A DNA stretch of 32,677 bases from Acidimicrobiaceae bacterium. Its GTDB lineage: Bacteria; Actinomycetota; Acidimicrobiia; Acidimicrobiales; MedAcidi-G1. Positions within the stretch are counted from its first letter, which is position 1, and each line of letters starts with the position of its first letter. Location of the stretch: NCBI GenBank assembly GCA_002687745.1, contig NZBE01000009.1, positions 31,709 through 64,385 on the forward strand. The letters run 5' to 3'. Positions 13,997-22,605 of this stretch are shown here, piece after piece. The translations under genes were made by a program, and so were the position numbers. The notes beneath the pieces were generated by a model. That model saw nothing but the letters and a program-made list of their open reading frames with translations, ran no database searches and was not told the origin of the DNA.

Positions 13997-16381
13997 GTGA
14001 CCGTCACAGAAACTCCGTTCGCCGGCGGCATCGTCGGCGAAGCCCGTCTCCGCAAGGAGGATCCCGCCCTGCTCACCGGCGAGGCCAAGTTCATTGACGA
14101 CCTTGACCTGCCCGGTGCACTCTGGGTGGCGTGTGTGCGCAGCCCCCACGCACACGCCCGTATCAACGGCATCGACACCTCCGGGGCACTGGCCGTGGAC
14201 GGTGTGGTTGCGGCCTACTCCGGCGGGGACCTGGCAGACACCTGGGCTGCCCCGTTGCCGTGCGCCTGGCCGGTTACCGACGACATGAAGAACCCTGCGC
14301 ACTTCCCGGTTGCACAGGGAAAGGCCAACTACGCGGGCGACATCGTCGCCGTGGTCGTCGCAACCTCCAGGTTCGCGGCCGCCGACGGGCTCGAGGGAGT
14401 GGTTGTCGACTACGAGCCGCTGGATGCCGTCGTTTCCATCGAGGAAGCGGAGTCCGACAGGGTGGTCATCCATGAGGACCTTGGGACCAACGTGTCCTAC
14501 GAGTGGCCTCTCATACCCGACCCCGAGGGTGTCGATGCGGCGTTCGAGGCTGCCGCACACCACATCACCGAGACATATGTCCACCAGCGCCTGATTCCGG
14601 CCCCGATGGAGCCACGCGGTGTCGCAGTGGTTCCGGCGCCACACAACGGCGATATGACGCTGTACTCGTCGACCCAGATACCCCACGTGCTGAAGGTCAT
14701 GGCGGCACTCACCCTGGGCGTGCCAGAGCAGAAGCTGCGCGTGGTCGCACCTTCGGTTGGTGGCGGGTTCGGCTGCAAGCTGAACGTCTACGCCGAGGAG
14801 ATCCTCTGCATGGCCCTGGCACAGCGCCACGGAGTGCCGGTGCGCTGGACCGAGAGCCGTACCGAGGCGGCGGGTTCGACAATTCAGGGGAGGGCCCAGC
14901 GTCAGACCATCGAGTTGGCGGCCGACGCCGACGGAAAGTTGACCGCTGTACGCGCGACCCTGCTGGCCGACATGGGCGCCTACCTGCAGCTGGTGGCGCC
15001 CGGCGTGCCGCTGCTCGGAGCGTTCCTCTACCACGGGCTCTACGACGTGCCCCTCTATTCGTTCACCTGCAAGAGCGTGTTCACCAACCTCACCCCCACC
15101 GATGCCTACAGGGGCGCCGGACGGCCCGAGGCCACCTACGCAATCGAGCGTGGAATGGATGCCCTTGCAGTGGCGGTCGGAGTCGGAGCCGACGAGATCC
15201 GATCGCGGAACTTCATTCCGACAGAGAAGTTCCCCTACGACTCACCGGCAGGCCTGGTGTTCGACTCGGGCAACTACCAACCTGCCCTGGACAGGGCCAA
15301 GGAGCTCATTGGCTGGGATGCCCGGATGGCAGAACAGGCCGAGCGTCGGGCAGCAGGGTCCACCACACACCTGGGTCTCGGCATCTCGACATATGTTGAG
15401 ATGTGCGGCCTGGCCCCAAGCCGGGTGCTGGCATCGCTCAACTACGGAGCCGGCGGGTGGGAGTCCGCAACCGTCAGAGTGCTGCCGACCTGCAAGGTCC
15501 AGGTGGTCACCGGCACCACGCCCCACGGGCAGGGCCACGAGACGTGCTGGTCCATGATCGTCGCCGATCGTCTCGGTGTCGACCCCGACGATGTCGAGGT
15601 GCTCCACTCCGATACGGCGATCTCGCCTCTCGGCATGGACACCTACGGCTCACGGTCGCTCTCGGTCGGTGGCACCGCCATCTGGATGGCCACCGAGAAG
15701 GTGGTCGAGAAGGCCGCGACCATCGCGGCTCACATGCTCGAGGCCAGTCCTGAGGACCTGGAGCTGACCGGTGGCGTGTTCAGCGTCAAGGGCAGCCCTG
15801 ATGCCGAGGTGCCCCTGGCTGGCGTGGCGTTTGCGGCGTTTACAGCACACGACCTTCCCGACGGAGTCGAGCCGAACCTGCAGGCCCAGGTGACCTGGGA
15901 TCCACCCAACTTCACGTTCCCGTTCGGTGCCCACATCGCCGTGGTTGAAATCGATGAGGCGACCGGTGCGGTGGACCTTGTCGACTACGCGGCCTGTGAC
16001 GACTGCGGAAACCAGATCAACCCGATGATCGTCGAGGGGCAGATCCACGGCGGCATTGTCCAGGGAGTTGCTCAGGCCCTCTGGGAGGAGGCCGTCTACG
16101 ACGAGGACGGCCAGTGTCGCTCGGCCAACCTGGCCGACTACCTGGTGCCATCGGCAGCCGAGTGCATCGAAATGAAGTTGGACCACACCGTCACCCCGTC
16201 GCCGACGAACCCAATGGGCGTCAAGGGGATCGGAGAGGCCGGGACCATTGCGTCGACGCCGGCCGTGATGAACGCCGTGGTAGACGCTCTGAGGCCGTTG
16301 GGAGTAACCGGGGTGGCGATGCCAGCATCGCCGATGACGGTGCGACGAGCCATCGAGGCCGCCGGGGGAGGTGCATCATGA
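13997..16381 (+). CDS. Molybdopterin-binding large subunit of a form II CoxL-like hydroxylase
   Basis: A 794-residue catalytic subunit of the xanthine oxidase/CO dehydrogenase family. The molybdenum-cofactor motif GGGFGCKLN lies near residue 255, the active-site loop AYRGAGR at 370-376, and the catalytic Glu is E747 in GVKGIGEAG. True CO dehydrogenases carry AYRCSFR with a copper-binding Cys at that loop. The AYRGAGR seen here marks the form II group, whose substrates are mostly unknown and probably include N-heterocycles, purines or aldehydes. It starts with GTG after GGGGA. Its TGA overlaps the next gene as ATGA. No cofactor-maturation gene (CoxD/E/F, XdhC) follows. Confidence 0.92.
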   Translation: MTVTETPFAGGIVGEARLRKEDPALLTGEAKFIDDLDLPGALWVACVRSPHAHARINGIDTSGALAVDGVVAAYSGGDLADTWAAPLPCAWPVTDDMKNPAHFPVAQGKANYAGDIVAVVVATSRFAAADGLEGVVVDYEPLDAVVSIEEAESDRVVIHEDLGTNVSYEWPLIPDPEGVDAAFEAAAHHITETYVHQRLIPAPMEPRGVAVVPAPHNGDMTLYSSTQIPHVLKVMAALTLGVPEQKLRVVAPSVGGGFGCKLNVYAEEILCMALAQRHGVPVRWTESRTEAAGSTIQGRAQRQTIELAADADGKLTAVRATLLADMGAYLQLVAPGVPLLGAFLYHGLYDVPLYSFTCKSVFTNLTPTDAYRGAGRPEATYAIERGMDALAVAVGVGADEIRSRNFIPTEKFPYDSPAGLVFDSGNYQPALDRAKELIGWDARMAEQAERRAAGSTTHLGLGISTYVEMCGLAPSRVLASLNYGAGGWESATVRVLPTCKVQVVTGTTPHGQGHETCWSMIVADRLGVDPDDVEVLHSDTAISPLGMDTYGSRSLSVGGTAIWMATEKVVEKAATIAAHMLEASPEDLELTGGVFSVKGSPDAEVPLAGVAFAAFTAHDLPDGVEPNLQAQVTWDPPNFTFPFGAHIAVVEIDEATGAVDLVDYAACDDCGNQINPMIVEGQIHGGIVQGVAQALWEEAVYDEDGQCRSANLADYLVPSAAECIEMKLDHTVTPSPTNPMGVKGIGEAGTIASTPAVMNAVVDALRPLGVTGVAMPASPMTVRRAIEAAGGGAS

Positions 16382-17193
16382 TCCCCGCAGCAGTCGGATA
16401 CGTGAGGGCCGATTCGGCCGAGGCGGCGGTAGCGGCACTTGGCGAATACGGCGACGACGCAAAGCTCCTCGCAGGTGGACAGTCGCTGATACCGCTCATG
16501 AGGCTCCGTCTAGCCAGGCCCGGCGTGCTGGTCGACGTAGGTAGGGCTGACGACCTGCGCGGCATCAGCGTCGACGGCGACACCGTTTGCATCGGCGCCC
16601 TGACCAGCCACAGCGACCTTGAGCATTCGGCGGATCTGGTGGCGGCCTGCCCGCTGCTTGCACACGTGGCATCCCAGGTCGGTGACCCGGCGGTCAGGCA
16701 CAGGGGAACCCTTGGCGGCTCTCTGGCACACGCCGACCCCGCATCAGACCTGCCGGCAGCGGTGCTTGCACTCGGCGGCACGCTCATGGTCACGGGCCCG
16801 GGCGGCTCGCGTGAGATTGAGGCTTCGGACTTCTTCACCGGGTTCCTCGAGTCAGCCCTGACGGCTGACGAGGTGCTGACCGCCGTCCACCTGCCGGTCT
16901 CCACCGGTGGCTGGTCATATCAGAAGTTCAACCGGCGTGCCCAGGACTGGGCGATCGTCGGGGTCGCCGTTGCGGAGGGGGGTGCAGGCGTGAGCCTCGT
17001 AAACATGGGGTCCACCCCGCTTCGGGCCTCTGCTGTGGAGGCTGCCGTTGCCGGTGGAGCTGGAGCATCCGATGCTGCTGCGGCAGCTGCCGACGGTACC
17101 GAACCGCCCTCGGACAACAATGCCGATGGTGCCTACCGGGAGCACCTTGCGCGGGTGCTCACCGAGCGGGCGCTGGCGTCCGCTGGCGCATGA
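16378..17193 (+). CDS. FAD-binding medium subunit of a molybdenum hydroxylase (CoxM-type)
   Basis: A 271-residue protein with the two FAD-contact motifs of the CoxM family: AGGQSLIPLMRLRLARP near residues 33-50 and the region GTLGGSLAHADPASDLPAA near 112-130. It transfers electrons from the second iron-sulfur cluster to an acceptor. The ATG at 16378 overlaps the large-subunit stop (ATGA) and gives the usual family N-terminus. The last 50 residues are rich in Ala, Gly and Asp and contain a low-complexity insert (VAGGAGASDAAAAAADG) before the terminal helix. Confidence 0.92.
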   Translation: MIPAAVGYVRADSAEAAVAALGEYGDDAKLLAGGQSLIPLMRLRLARPGVLVDVGRADDLRGISVDGDTVCIGALTSHSDLEHSADLVAACPLLAHVASQVGDPAVRHRGTLGGSLAHADPASDLPAAVLALGGTLMVTGPGGSREIEASDFFTGFLESALTADEVLTAVHLPVSTGGWSYQKFNRRAQDWAIVGVAVAEGGAGVSLVNMGSTPLRASAVEAAVAGGAGASDAAAAAADGTEPPSDNNADGAYREHLARVLTERALASAGA

Positions 17194-17415
17194 TCAGCAT
17201 CACCCAGCGGCATCGGCTGGTTCCCGGCGGTCGTTGGGCCCGACCGGGCAGGTGGGTGGTGAGGGGCCGCTCGATGCCGGCGATGGACGAAAGTCGTGGT
17301 GAGTCAGACCGCTACCGGTTTCAGGCACGCAGGGACCAGCGCTCCACCCGGTGGCGTTCTCGAGGGGTGGCCCTGCAGCGCCACGGATAGGACCCGGCCC
17401 CACATTCGGGAGGTC

Positions 17416-18918
17416 TCAGCGGAGTAGCCGGTGGAGCAGTTCTACGCGGCGGGATGGTCGACCGGTCCTTGCCTCTGCCCGGTCTCCTGAACGTGCCGCC
17501 CAGAGCCCCGAGTTGATGCCCATCCAGCGGAAGGGCTCAGGTGCCCACCGGCGTGACACGTGGCCGACCCACGGCAGGTCGGTGCGTTCGCTTTCGGTAC
17601 CCGTGATCAACTCGGCCAGGGTGTGGCCGGCCAACTTGGCTGCGGCCACTCCGTCACCGGCGTAGCCACCTGCATGGGCGAGGCCTGCGCTCCTGTCGAG
17701 GCTGACCGTCGGGAACCAGTCTCTCGGTATCCCGAGCACGCCACCCCAGCGGTGGGTGATTCCTGTTCCGGCCAGGACCGGGAACAGGTCGCGGAGTGTC
17801 CCGACGATTCGGTCGTGTACCGGCGAGGCCTGTTCGACGGCCGGGTCGATCCTGGAGCCGTACCGGTAGGGCGCTCCTCGGCCGCCGAACGCAAGGCGGC
17901 CGTCGGCGGTGCGCTGGCCGTAGATGGTCATGTTTCGTCCGTCGGCGAAGGTCGGCCGGTCGGCCAGGCCGATCTCGTCCAGCACATCCTGAGAGAGAGG
18001 TTCGGTTGCGACCATCAGCGAATAGAAGGGGGCGATTGCCCGTCGTTGCCCCTTCAGGTCTCGGGTGTACCCCTCGGTCGCCCTTACGACGATCTCGGCT
18101 GTGACCGTGCCGTGTTCGGTGGGCACCGCACCGTCGCCGGTGGACAGAGCTGCGGTTCCCTCGTAGATGGTCACGCCGAGGCGTTCGACGACGTCGGCGA
18201 GGCCGCGCACCAGGCGTGCGGGGTGCACCGCGGCCACGTGGGCCATGAAGCGCGCACCCAGGGCGTCGGTGGCGTTGCCGACGGCTCGTGCCTCGTCCTG
18301 TCCCAGCATCGAGATGTCGTCGGAGGTCAGGCCGACGGCGTGACGGGCGCTGACACCAGCCTTCAACCGTGAGAGCTGTGCCCTGTTGCGGGCCCATGAG
18401 ATGGAACCGCCTTTTGCGTAGTGGCAGTCGATCCCCTCGGCGGTGGTGACGCGCCCGATGTCGTCGACCTGCCAGGGTTCGACGGCTATGTCCACGGTTC
18501 CGGTCCGTTCGGCGTCGCAGTCGATTGCGTGACGGTCGATGGCGTCCATCAGGGCATCCAGGTTCTCGTCGCCGAGCCTCAGGAGGGTGTCGATCTCGTC
18601 GGGCCAGTGGGCCAGCCCGTTGGCGAGGCCGTGGGTGAGAGAGGCTTCACAGAAGCCGCCGTTGCGGCCGCTGGCGCCGAAGGCGGCCGTTTCCGCCTCG
18701 ATGACCGTGATCCGGCGGCCGGGGTCTGCCTCGGCGGCGATGAGCGCTGTCCACAGGCCGGTGAATCCGGCACCGACGACGAGGTCGGCTGTCGTCCGGC
18801 CGTTGAGCGTGTCGGCCGGCTGGGGAGGGTCGGTTCGGTCCAGCCAGAAGACGGCGCTGCGTGTGTCTGTCAGCGACCGGGAGGCAGCGCCGTGTGCCTG
18901 ATGGTCGGTTCCTTCCAT
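17416..18918 (-). CDS. FAD-dependent amine oxidoreductase, PuuB/DadA-like
   Basis: A 500-residue flavoprotein of the glycine/D-amino-acid oxidase family. The N-terminal dinucleotide motif is VVGAGFTGLWTALIAAE near residues 46-62, followed by IEAETAAFGASGRNGGF. Near the C-terminus GGYAGDGVAAAKLAGHTLAELI closes the FAD site. The pattern with YGQRTADGRLAFGGRGAPY and HRWGGVLGIPRDW is that of gamma-glutamylputrescine oxidase-like enzymes. It probably oxidises an amine or amino acid. It is divergent from a broken polyamine-type ABC ATPase gene and near two class III aminotransferases, which supports a polyamine link. A Shine-Dalgarno-like AAAGGG lies six bases before its ATG. Confidence 0.85.
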   Translation of the reverse strand: MEGTDHQAHGAASRSLTDTRSAVFWLDRTDPPQPADTLNGRTTADLVVGAGFTGLWTALIAAEADPGRRITVIEAETAAFGASGRNGGFCEASLTHGLANGLAHWPDEIDTLLRLGDENLDALMDAIDRHAIDCDAERTGTVDIAVEPWQVDDIGRVTTAEGIDCHYAKGGSISWARNRAQLSRLKAGVSARHAVGLTSDDISMLGQDEARAVGNATDALGARFMAHVAAVHPARLVRGLADVVERLGVTIYEGTAALSTGDGAVPTEHGTVTAEIVVRATEGYTRDLKGQRRAIAPFYSLMVATEPLSQDVLDEIGLADRPTFADGRNMTIYGQRTADGRLAFGGRGAPYRYGSRIDPAVEQASPVHDRIVGTLRDLFPVLAGTGITHRWGGVLGIPRDWFPTVSLDRSAGLAHAGGYAGDGVAAAKLAGHTLAELITGTESERTDLPWVGHVSRRWAPEPFRWMGINSGLWAARSGDRAEARTGRPSRRVELLHRLLR

Positions 18919-18935
18919 CGGCCGCCCTTTGGCAA

Positions 18936-19010
18936 CGGAATTAGTTGGTATATGGTCATCAATCGACTGGATCAGTTGTCATTGTGTCGCATAGTCTGCT
19001 GAATCAGTAG
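18936..19010. repeat. Three phased 12-bp direct repeats in a divergent promoter region
   Basis: CGGAATTAGTTG (18936-18947), CTGGATCAGTTG (18967-18978) and CTGAATCAGTAG (18999-19010) are direct repeats whose starts are 31 and 32 bases apart, about three helical turns. The second and third agree at 10 of 12 positions, the first and second at 9 of 12. The last two contain the short palindrome CTG-N3-CAG. They lie in an AT-richer gap between the PuuB-like gene and the ABC ATPase remnant. This is a plausible operator array for an oligomeric regulator; the Lrp-type gene at 20915 is the nearest candidate. Confidence 0.5.
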
Positions 19011-19088
19011 CCCGGATTTCGACCGAGGGTACAACCCGACAGGTTGACGAACGGGTGTCAGGTCGGAGTGGTCAGGGGGAGAGCGGTC

Positions 19089-19364
19089 TTGGTAGGGAGC
19101 GACACGAGTGTTGCCGTCGGGCTTCAGGGCGTAGTCAAACGCTTCGGGGATGTCGTCGCAGTCGACAACCTTGACCTCGACATCCACGACGGTGAGTTCT
19201 TCTCCCTGCTCGGACCGTCAGGGTGTGGCAAGACGACAACGCTCCGGATGATCGCCGGGCTGGAACTCCCGACAGCCGGGTCCGTGCAGATCCACGGCGA
19301 GGAAATGGGCATCCGTCCGCCCAACAAACGCCCCGTCAACACCGTGTTCCAGAACTACGCCCTG
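19089..19364 (+). pseudogene. Truncated PotA-like ABC transporter ATPase (5' part only)
   Basis: Ninety-two residues of a spermidine/putrescine-type ABC ATPase: a [18 protein letters not shown] strand, Walker [10 protein letters not shown] at 42-50, and the Q-loop NTVFQNYAL at 84-92. The match stops exactly there; the expected helical domain, signature motif, Walker B and C-terminal regulatory domain are missing, where a full PotA has about 350 residues. The TTG at 19089 follows AGGGGGAG and is the likely start. The frame runs on through non-homologous sequence to 19532. It cannot hydrolyse ATP as it stands. I read it as one end of an internal deletion, or an assembly join. Confidence 0.75.
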
Positions 19365-19423
19365 AGGACACGGGTGACTTCGAGATCAAGTTCACGGATG
19401 CGCTCTCGAGGGCGCGTTCCTGA
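19365..19423 (+). pseudogene. Possible 3' remnant of a second transporter gene
   Basis: Directly after the PotA-like part ends, a different frame reads [19 protein letters not shown] and stops with TGA at 19421-19423, 16 bases before a strong hairpin. The composition looks coding and the position fits the C-terminus of the last gene of a lost ABC transporter operon. I cannot assign it to a family from 19 residues. Confidence 0.35.
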
Positions 19424-19439
19424 TTCCATCCCGTTCGGT

Positions 19440-19477
19440 GGTCCCGGGTGTCGGCCGAGAGGCCGACACCCGGGACC
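19440..19477 (+). terminator. Perfect 17-bp hairpin with GAGA loop
   Basis: The arm at 19440-19456 (GGTCCCGGGTGTCGGCC) is perfectly complementary to 19461-19477, with the tetraloop GAGA at 19457-19460, a stable GNRA-type loop. A further wobble plus one pair extend the stem outward. No T-run follows, so it is a GC-rich terminator of the kind common in actinobacteria, or an mRNA-end stabiliser. It lies after the ABC remnant and 51 bases before the aminotransferase GTG. Confidence 0.7.
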
Positions 19478-19528
19478 GCTTCAGGGCCGTACACCGACAA
19501 CCATCCGTAGCGAAGTGAGGTCACAGCA

Positions 19529-20908
19529 GTGACAGCAACCGTCAGCGAACACATCCGCCTTGCTGAGTTGGCCGAGCGCCACCTCTGGGGGCACTTCAGT
19601 GTCCTGAAGAACACGATCGACGGCACGCGTGTCATCGAGCGTGGCGACGGCTGCTACGTCTGGGATGCAGAGGGCAACCGCTACCTGGATGGCCTGGCCG
19701 GCCTGTTCGTGAGCCAGCTGGGCCACGGCCGACCCGAGTTGGCAAGGGCGGCCGGTGAGCAGGCAGCCACGCTCGGCTACTTCCCGATCTGGACCTACGG
19801 GCACCCCTCCGCAATCGAACTCTCTGCGAAGCTGGCCGAGCTGGCACCGGGCGACCTGAACCGGGTGTTCTTCACAACCGGTGGGTCAGAGGCGGTTGAA
19901 TCGGCATGGAAGCTGGCGCGCCAGTACTTCAAGCTGAATGGCCAACCCGACCGCATCAAGGTCATCAGCCGCAACCTCGCCTACCACGGCACGACCATGG
20001 GGGCGCTGTCCATCACGGGCCTGGACTCGATCAAGGAGGTGTTCGAGCCGCTCGTCCCGGGGGCAGTGAAGGTTCCAGAGACGAACCACTACAGGTGTTC
20101 GACCTGCCAGGACGATCCGCACTGCACCCTGCATGCGGCAGACGCCATCGAAGAGGCGATCCTGAGGGAGGGCCCCGAGAGCGTGGCAGCCGTGTTCCTG
20201 GAACCCGTCCAGAACGCCGGCGGCTGCTTCACTCCACCACCCGGCTACTGGCCCAGGGTGCGCGAGATCTGCGACAGGTACGGGGTGCTGCTGGTGTCAG
20301 ACGAGGTGATCTGTGCCTTCGGCCGGATCGGACACATGTTCGGGTGTGAGCGCTACGGCTACCAGCCCGACATGATCACCACGGCCAAGGGGCTCACCTC
20401 CGGCTACTCGCCACTCGGCGCCATGCTGGTGGGCGACAAGATCGCCGAGCCCTTTGTGGGGACGGGCGAGGCGTTTCTCCACGGCATCACCTTCGCCGGA
20501 CACCCTGTCAGCTGTGCCGTGGCCCTGGCCAACCTGAAGGTCTTCGAGGACGAGGACATCATCGGCCATGTTCAGGGCAATGAGGCCGCATTCCGTGCCG
20601 CACTCGACGACCTCGCCGATCTGCCAATCGTCGGCGACATTCGTGGTGCCGGCTACTTCTACGGAATCGAGCTCGTCAAGAACCGCGACGGGCGGGTGTC
20701 GTTCAGCGCCGAGGAACGTGAACACCTTCTTCGGGGCTTCCTCTCGAACCGGTTGCTTGAACTGGGCCTCATCTGTCGCGCGGACGACAGGGGAGAGCCG
20801 GTGATTCAGCTTTCACCGCCCCTGATCGCGGGCCCTGAACAGTTCGACGAGATCAACGACAAGCTCCGCCAGGCACTGACCGGTGCCATGGCCGAAATGG
20901 GGGTATGA
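19529..20908 (+). CDS. Class III pyridoxal-phosphate aminotransferase (putrescine/omega-amino acid type)
   Basis: A 459-residue fold-type I aminotransferase. The phosphate loop [19 protein letters not shown] lies near residue 115, [18 protein letters not shown] near 225 and [20 protein letters not shown] near 255. The PLP-binding lysine is K287 in [11 protein letters not shown]. The whole pattern matches the SpuC-like putrescine/pyruvate and beta-alanine/pyruvate group, which moves a terminal amino group to pyruvate. The start is the GTG at 19529, behind GAAGTGAGG. It is followed six bases later by an Lrp-type regulator, and lies between amine-related genes, so polyamine or omega-amino-acid breakdown is likely. 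Confidence 0.88.
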   Translation: MTATVSEHIRLAELAERHLWGHFSVLKNTIDGTRVIERGDGCYVWDAEGNRYLDGLAGLFVSQLGHGRPELARAAGEQAATLGYFPIWTYGHPSAIELSAKLAELAPGDLNRVFFTTGGSEAVESAWKLARQYFKLNGQPDRIKVISRNLAYHGTTMGALSITGLDSIKEVFEPLVPGAVKVPETNHYRCSTCQDDPHCTLHAADAIEEAILREGPESVAAVFLEPVQNAGGCFTPPPGYWPRVREICDRYGVLLVSDEVICAFGRIGHMFGCERYGYQPDMITTAKGLTSGYSPLGAMLVGDKIAEPFVGTGEAFLHGITFAGHPVSCAVALANLKVFEDEDIIGHVQGNEAAFRAALDDLADLPIVGDIRGAGYFYGIELVKNRDGRVSFSAEEREHLLRGFLSNRLLELGLICRADDRGEPVIQLSPPLIAGPEQFDEINDKLRQALTGAMAEMGV

Positions 20909-20914
20909 CCGGCT

Positions 20915-21385
20915 ATGCCATCTGACCGCAGCGAGGTGTTCCAACTTGATGATGTCGACAAGGCCATCATCCGCGAACTCCAGGTGGACGGTCGTATCCC
21001 GTTCGCGCAGCTGTCACCGAAGGTGGGGCTTTCCCAGGCTGCCGTGAGGCAACGGGTGAAGCGCCTCACCGAGAGGGGCGTGATGCAGGTGGTGGCTGTG
21101 ACGGACCCACTCAGCCTGGGGCTCTCAACCCAGGCAATGGTCGGCATTGCCGTTACCGGGGATGTGCGGGCGACCGCAGCAGCCGTGGCAGCACTGGACG
21201 AATCGGAGTACGTGCTCATTACCGCTGGCCGTTTTGACATCCTCGCCGAGGTGATCTGCACCGACAACGACGCGCTGCTAGAGCTCGTAAACGACCGGAT
21301 CAGGTCCCTTGAGGGTGTCGCCTCAACCGAGGTGTTCTCGATTCTGAAGATGGAGAAACTGGTCTTCTCCTGGGGCACGGGCTGA
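20915..21385 (+). CDS. Lrp/AsnC-family transcriptional regulator
   Basis: A 156-residue regulator. Residues 12-60 form the N-terminal helix-turn-helix (LDDVDKAIIRELQVDGRIPFAQLSPKVGLSQAAVRQRVKRL); residues 70-150 form the RAM ligand-binding domain (AMVGIAVTG near 76 and YVLITAGRFDILAEVIC near 104). Such proteins act as octamers that respond to amino acids and often control neighbouring catabolic genes. It follows the aminotransferase by six bases, so the two are probably co-transcribed, and it is the likely local regulator of the amine cluster. Confidence 0.92.
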   Translation: MPSDRSEVFQLDDVDKAIIRELQVDGRIPFAQLSPKVGLSQAAVRQRVKRLTERGVMQVVAVTDPLSLGLSTQAMVGIAVTGDVRATAAAVAALDESEYVLITAGRFDILAEVICTDNDALLELVNDRIRSLEGVASTEVFSILKMEKLVFSWGTG

Positions 21386-21399
21386 CCGACCCCGGGGCG

Positions 21400-22605
21400 T
21401 CAACGCAGGGCGTCGGCCATGGCATCGATGATGCGGCCGATCTCATCGTCGGTGATGACGAGTGGCGGACAGATTGCCAGGCAGGTGCCCATTGGCCTCA
21501 CGATGACCCCGGCTTCGAGTATCTCGTCGCGGGCCGGCACGGCATCGCGGCCCAGTTCAGCTGCGTAGATGGCTCCCATGCCGCGCCACGACTCGACAAG
21601 GCCGTCACCCTCGAGGGCCGCCAGCCCGGCCTGCAGACGCGCACCGATGCGGTCGACGCGGTCCACCAGCCCCTCGGCCTCCATCAGCTCGATGTTGGCA
21701 ATGCCCGCGGCACAGGATGCGTGGTGGCCCGAGTAGGTGTAACCGGTGCGGAGCAGGAAGCCGGGTTCCTCGAGCTCGCTGCACAAGTCCCTCGAGACGA
21801 TCACACCTGAGAGTGGCTGGTAGCCCGAGGTGACGCCCTTGGCGAAGGTCATCAGGTCGGGGGTGACTCCAAAGGTCTGGGCGCCGAACCAGTTGCCGGT
21901 GCGACCGAATCCGCAGATCACCTCATCGAAGATGAGGAGCGCTCCGTGGTCGTCGCAGAGACGACGCAGCCCCTCGAGGTAGCCGTCGACAGGTGGGTAC
22001 ACCCCGCCGGCGCCCTGGACCGGTTCGGTCAGCACAGCGGCGATGCGCTCTCCGTGTTCTGCAAACACCGTGGCCGCCGCCTCGAGGTCATCGTGGGGAA
22101 CCTCGATGAAGTGGGGGATGAGGTCGCCCCAACCCTCACGGTTCAGGGCGATGCCCTGGGCCGACGTACCGCCGAAGTTGGTGCCGTGGTAGCCGTTGGT
22201 CCGCTTCACGATCACCTGACGGCCCTCGTGGCCGCGACGCTGTTGAACCAGCCTTGCGATCTTCAGGGCGGTGTCGACCGCCTCGGAGCCTGAACAGCCG
22301 AGGAACACACGCCCATCGGGGTGAGGTGAGCGCTCCACGATCATCTCGGCAACCTGTGCTGCTGGCCCGTTGCTGAACGGAGCGAAGGTGTTGTAGGCCT
22401 CGATCTGGCGCATCTGGGCGGTGACGGCGTCAATGATCTCGGTGCGGCCGTGGCCCACCTGGCAGAGCCAGAGGTTGGCTATTCCGTCCACATAGTCCCT
22501 GCCATCGGGGTCGAAGACGAGCGAGCCTTCGCCCCTCACGATGTTGAGGTAGTCGTCCTCGGGCCTGCCAGGTGGTGAAAACGGGTGCAGCAGTGCGTTG
22601 GTCAT
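21400..22605 (-). CDS. Second class III aminotransferase
   Basis: A 401-residue fold-type I aminotransferase, clearly related to the product of 19529-20908 but shorter. FLGCSGSEAVDTALKIARLVQQRRG is the phosphate-loop region, LTEPVQGAGGVYPPVDGYLEGLRRLCDDHGALLIFDEVICGFGRTGNWFGAQ the central part, and MTFAKGVTSGYQPL carries the PLP lysine. The ATG at 22605 overlaps the MFS stop (ATGA). The frame is open far upstream, but that part is a shadow of the MFS gene. It is convergent with the Lrp gene (14-base gap). Pairing with an MFS carrier suggests uptake and transamination of an amine or omega-amino acid. Confidence 0.88.
   Translation of the reverse strand: MTNALLHPFSPPGRPEDDYLNIVRGEGSLVFDPDGRDYVDGIANLWLCQVGHGRTEIIDAVTAQMRQIEAYNTFAPFSNGPAAQVAEMIVERSPHPDGRVFLGCSGSEAVDTALKIARLVQQRRGHEGRQVIVKRTNGYHGTNFGGTSAQGIALNREGWGDLIPHFIEVPHDDLEAAATVFAEHGERIAAVLTEPVQGAGGVYPPVDGYLEGLRRLCDDHGALLIFDEVICGFGRTGNWFGAQTFGVTPDLMTFAKGVTSGYQPLSGVIVSRDLCSELEEPGFLLRTGYTYSGHHASCAAGIANIELMEAEGLVDRVDRIGARLQAGLAALEGDGLVESWRGMGAIYAAELGRDAVPARDEILEAGVIVRPMGTCLAICPPLVITDDEIGRIIDAMADALR

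Noticed and set aside
13997-16381. True CO dehydrogenase large subunit
   Set aside because: The active-site loop is AYRGAGR, without the Cys that binds copper in form I CO dehydrogenases.
17190-17390. 66-codon open frame overlapping the CoxM stop by ATGA
   Set aside because: It is Arg-rich with no motif and no family likeness. The overlap is probably chance, and the 222-base convergent gap otherwise shows nothing convincing.
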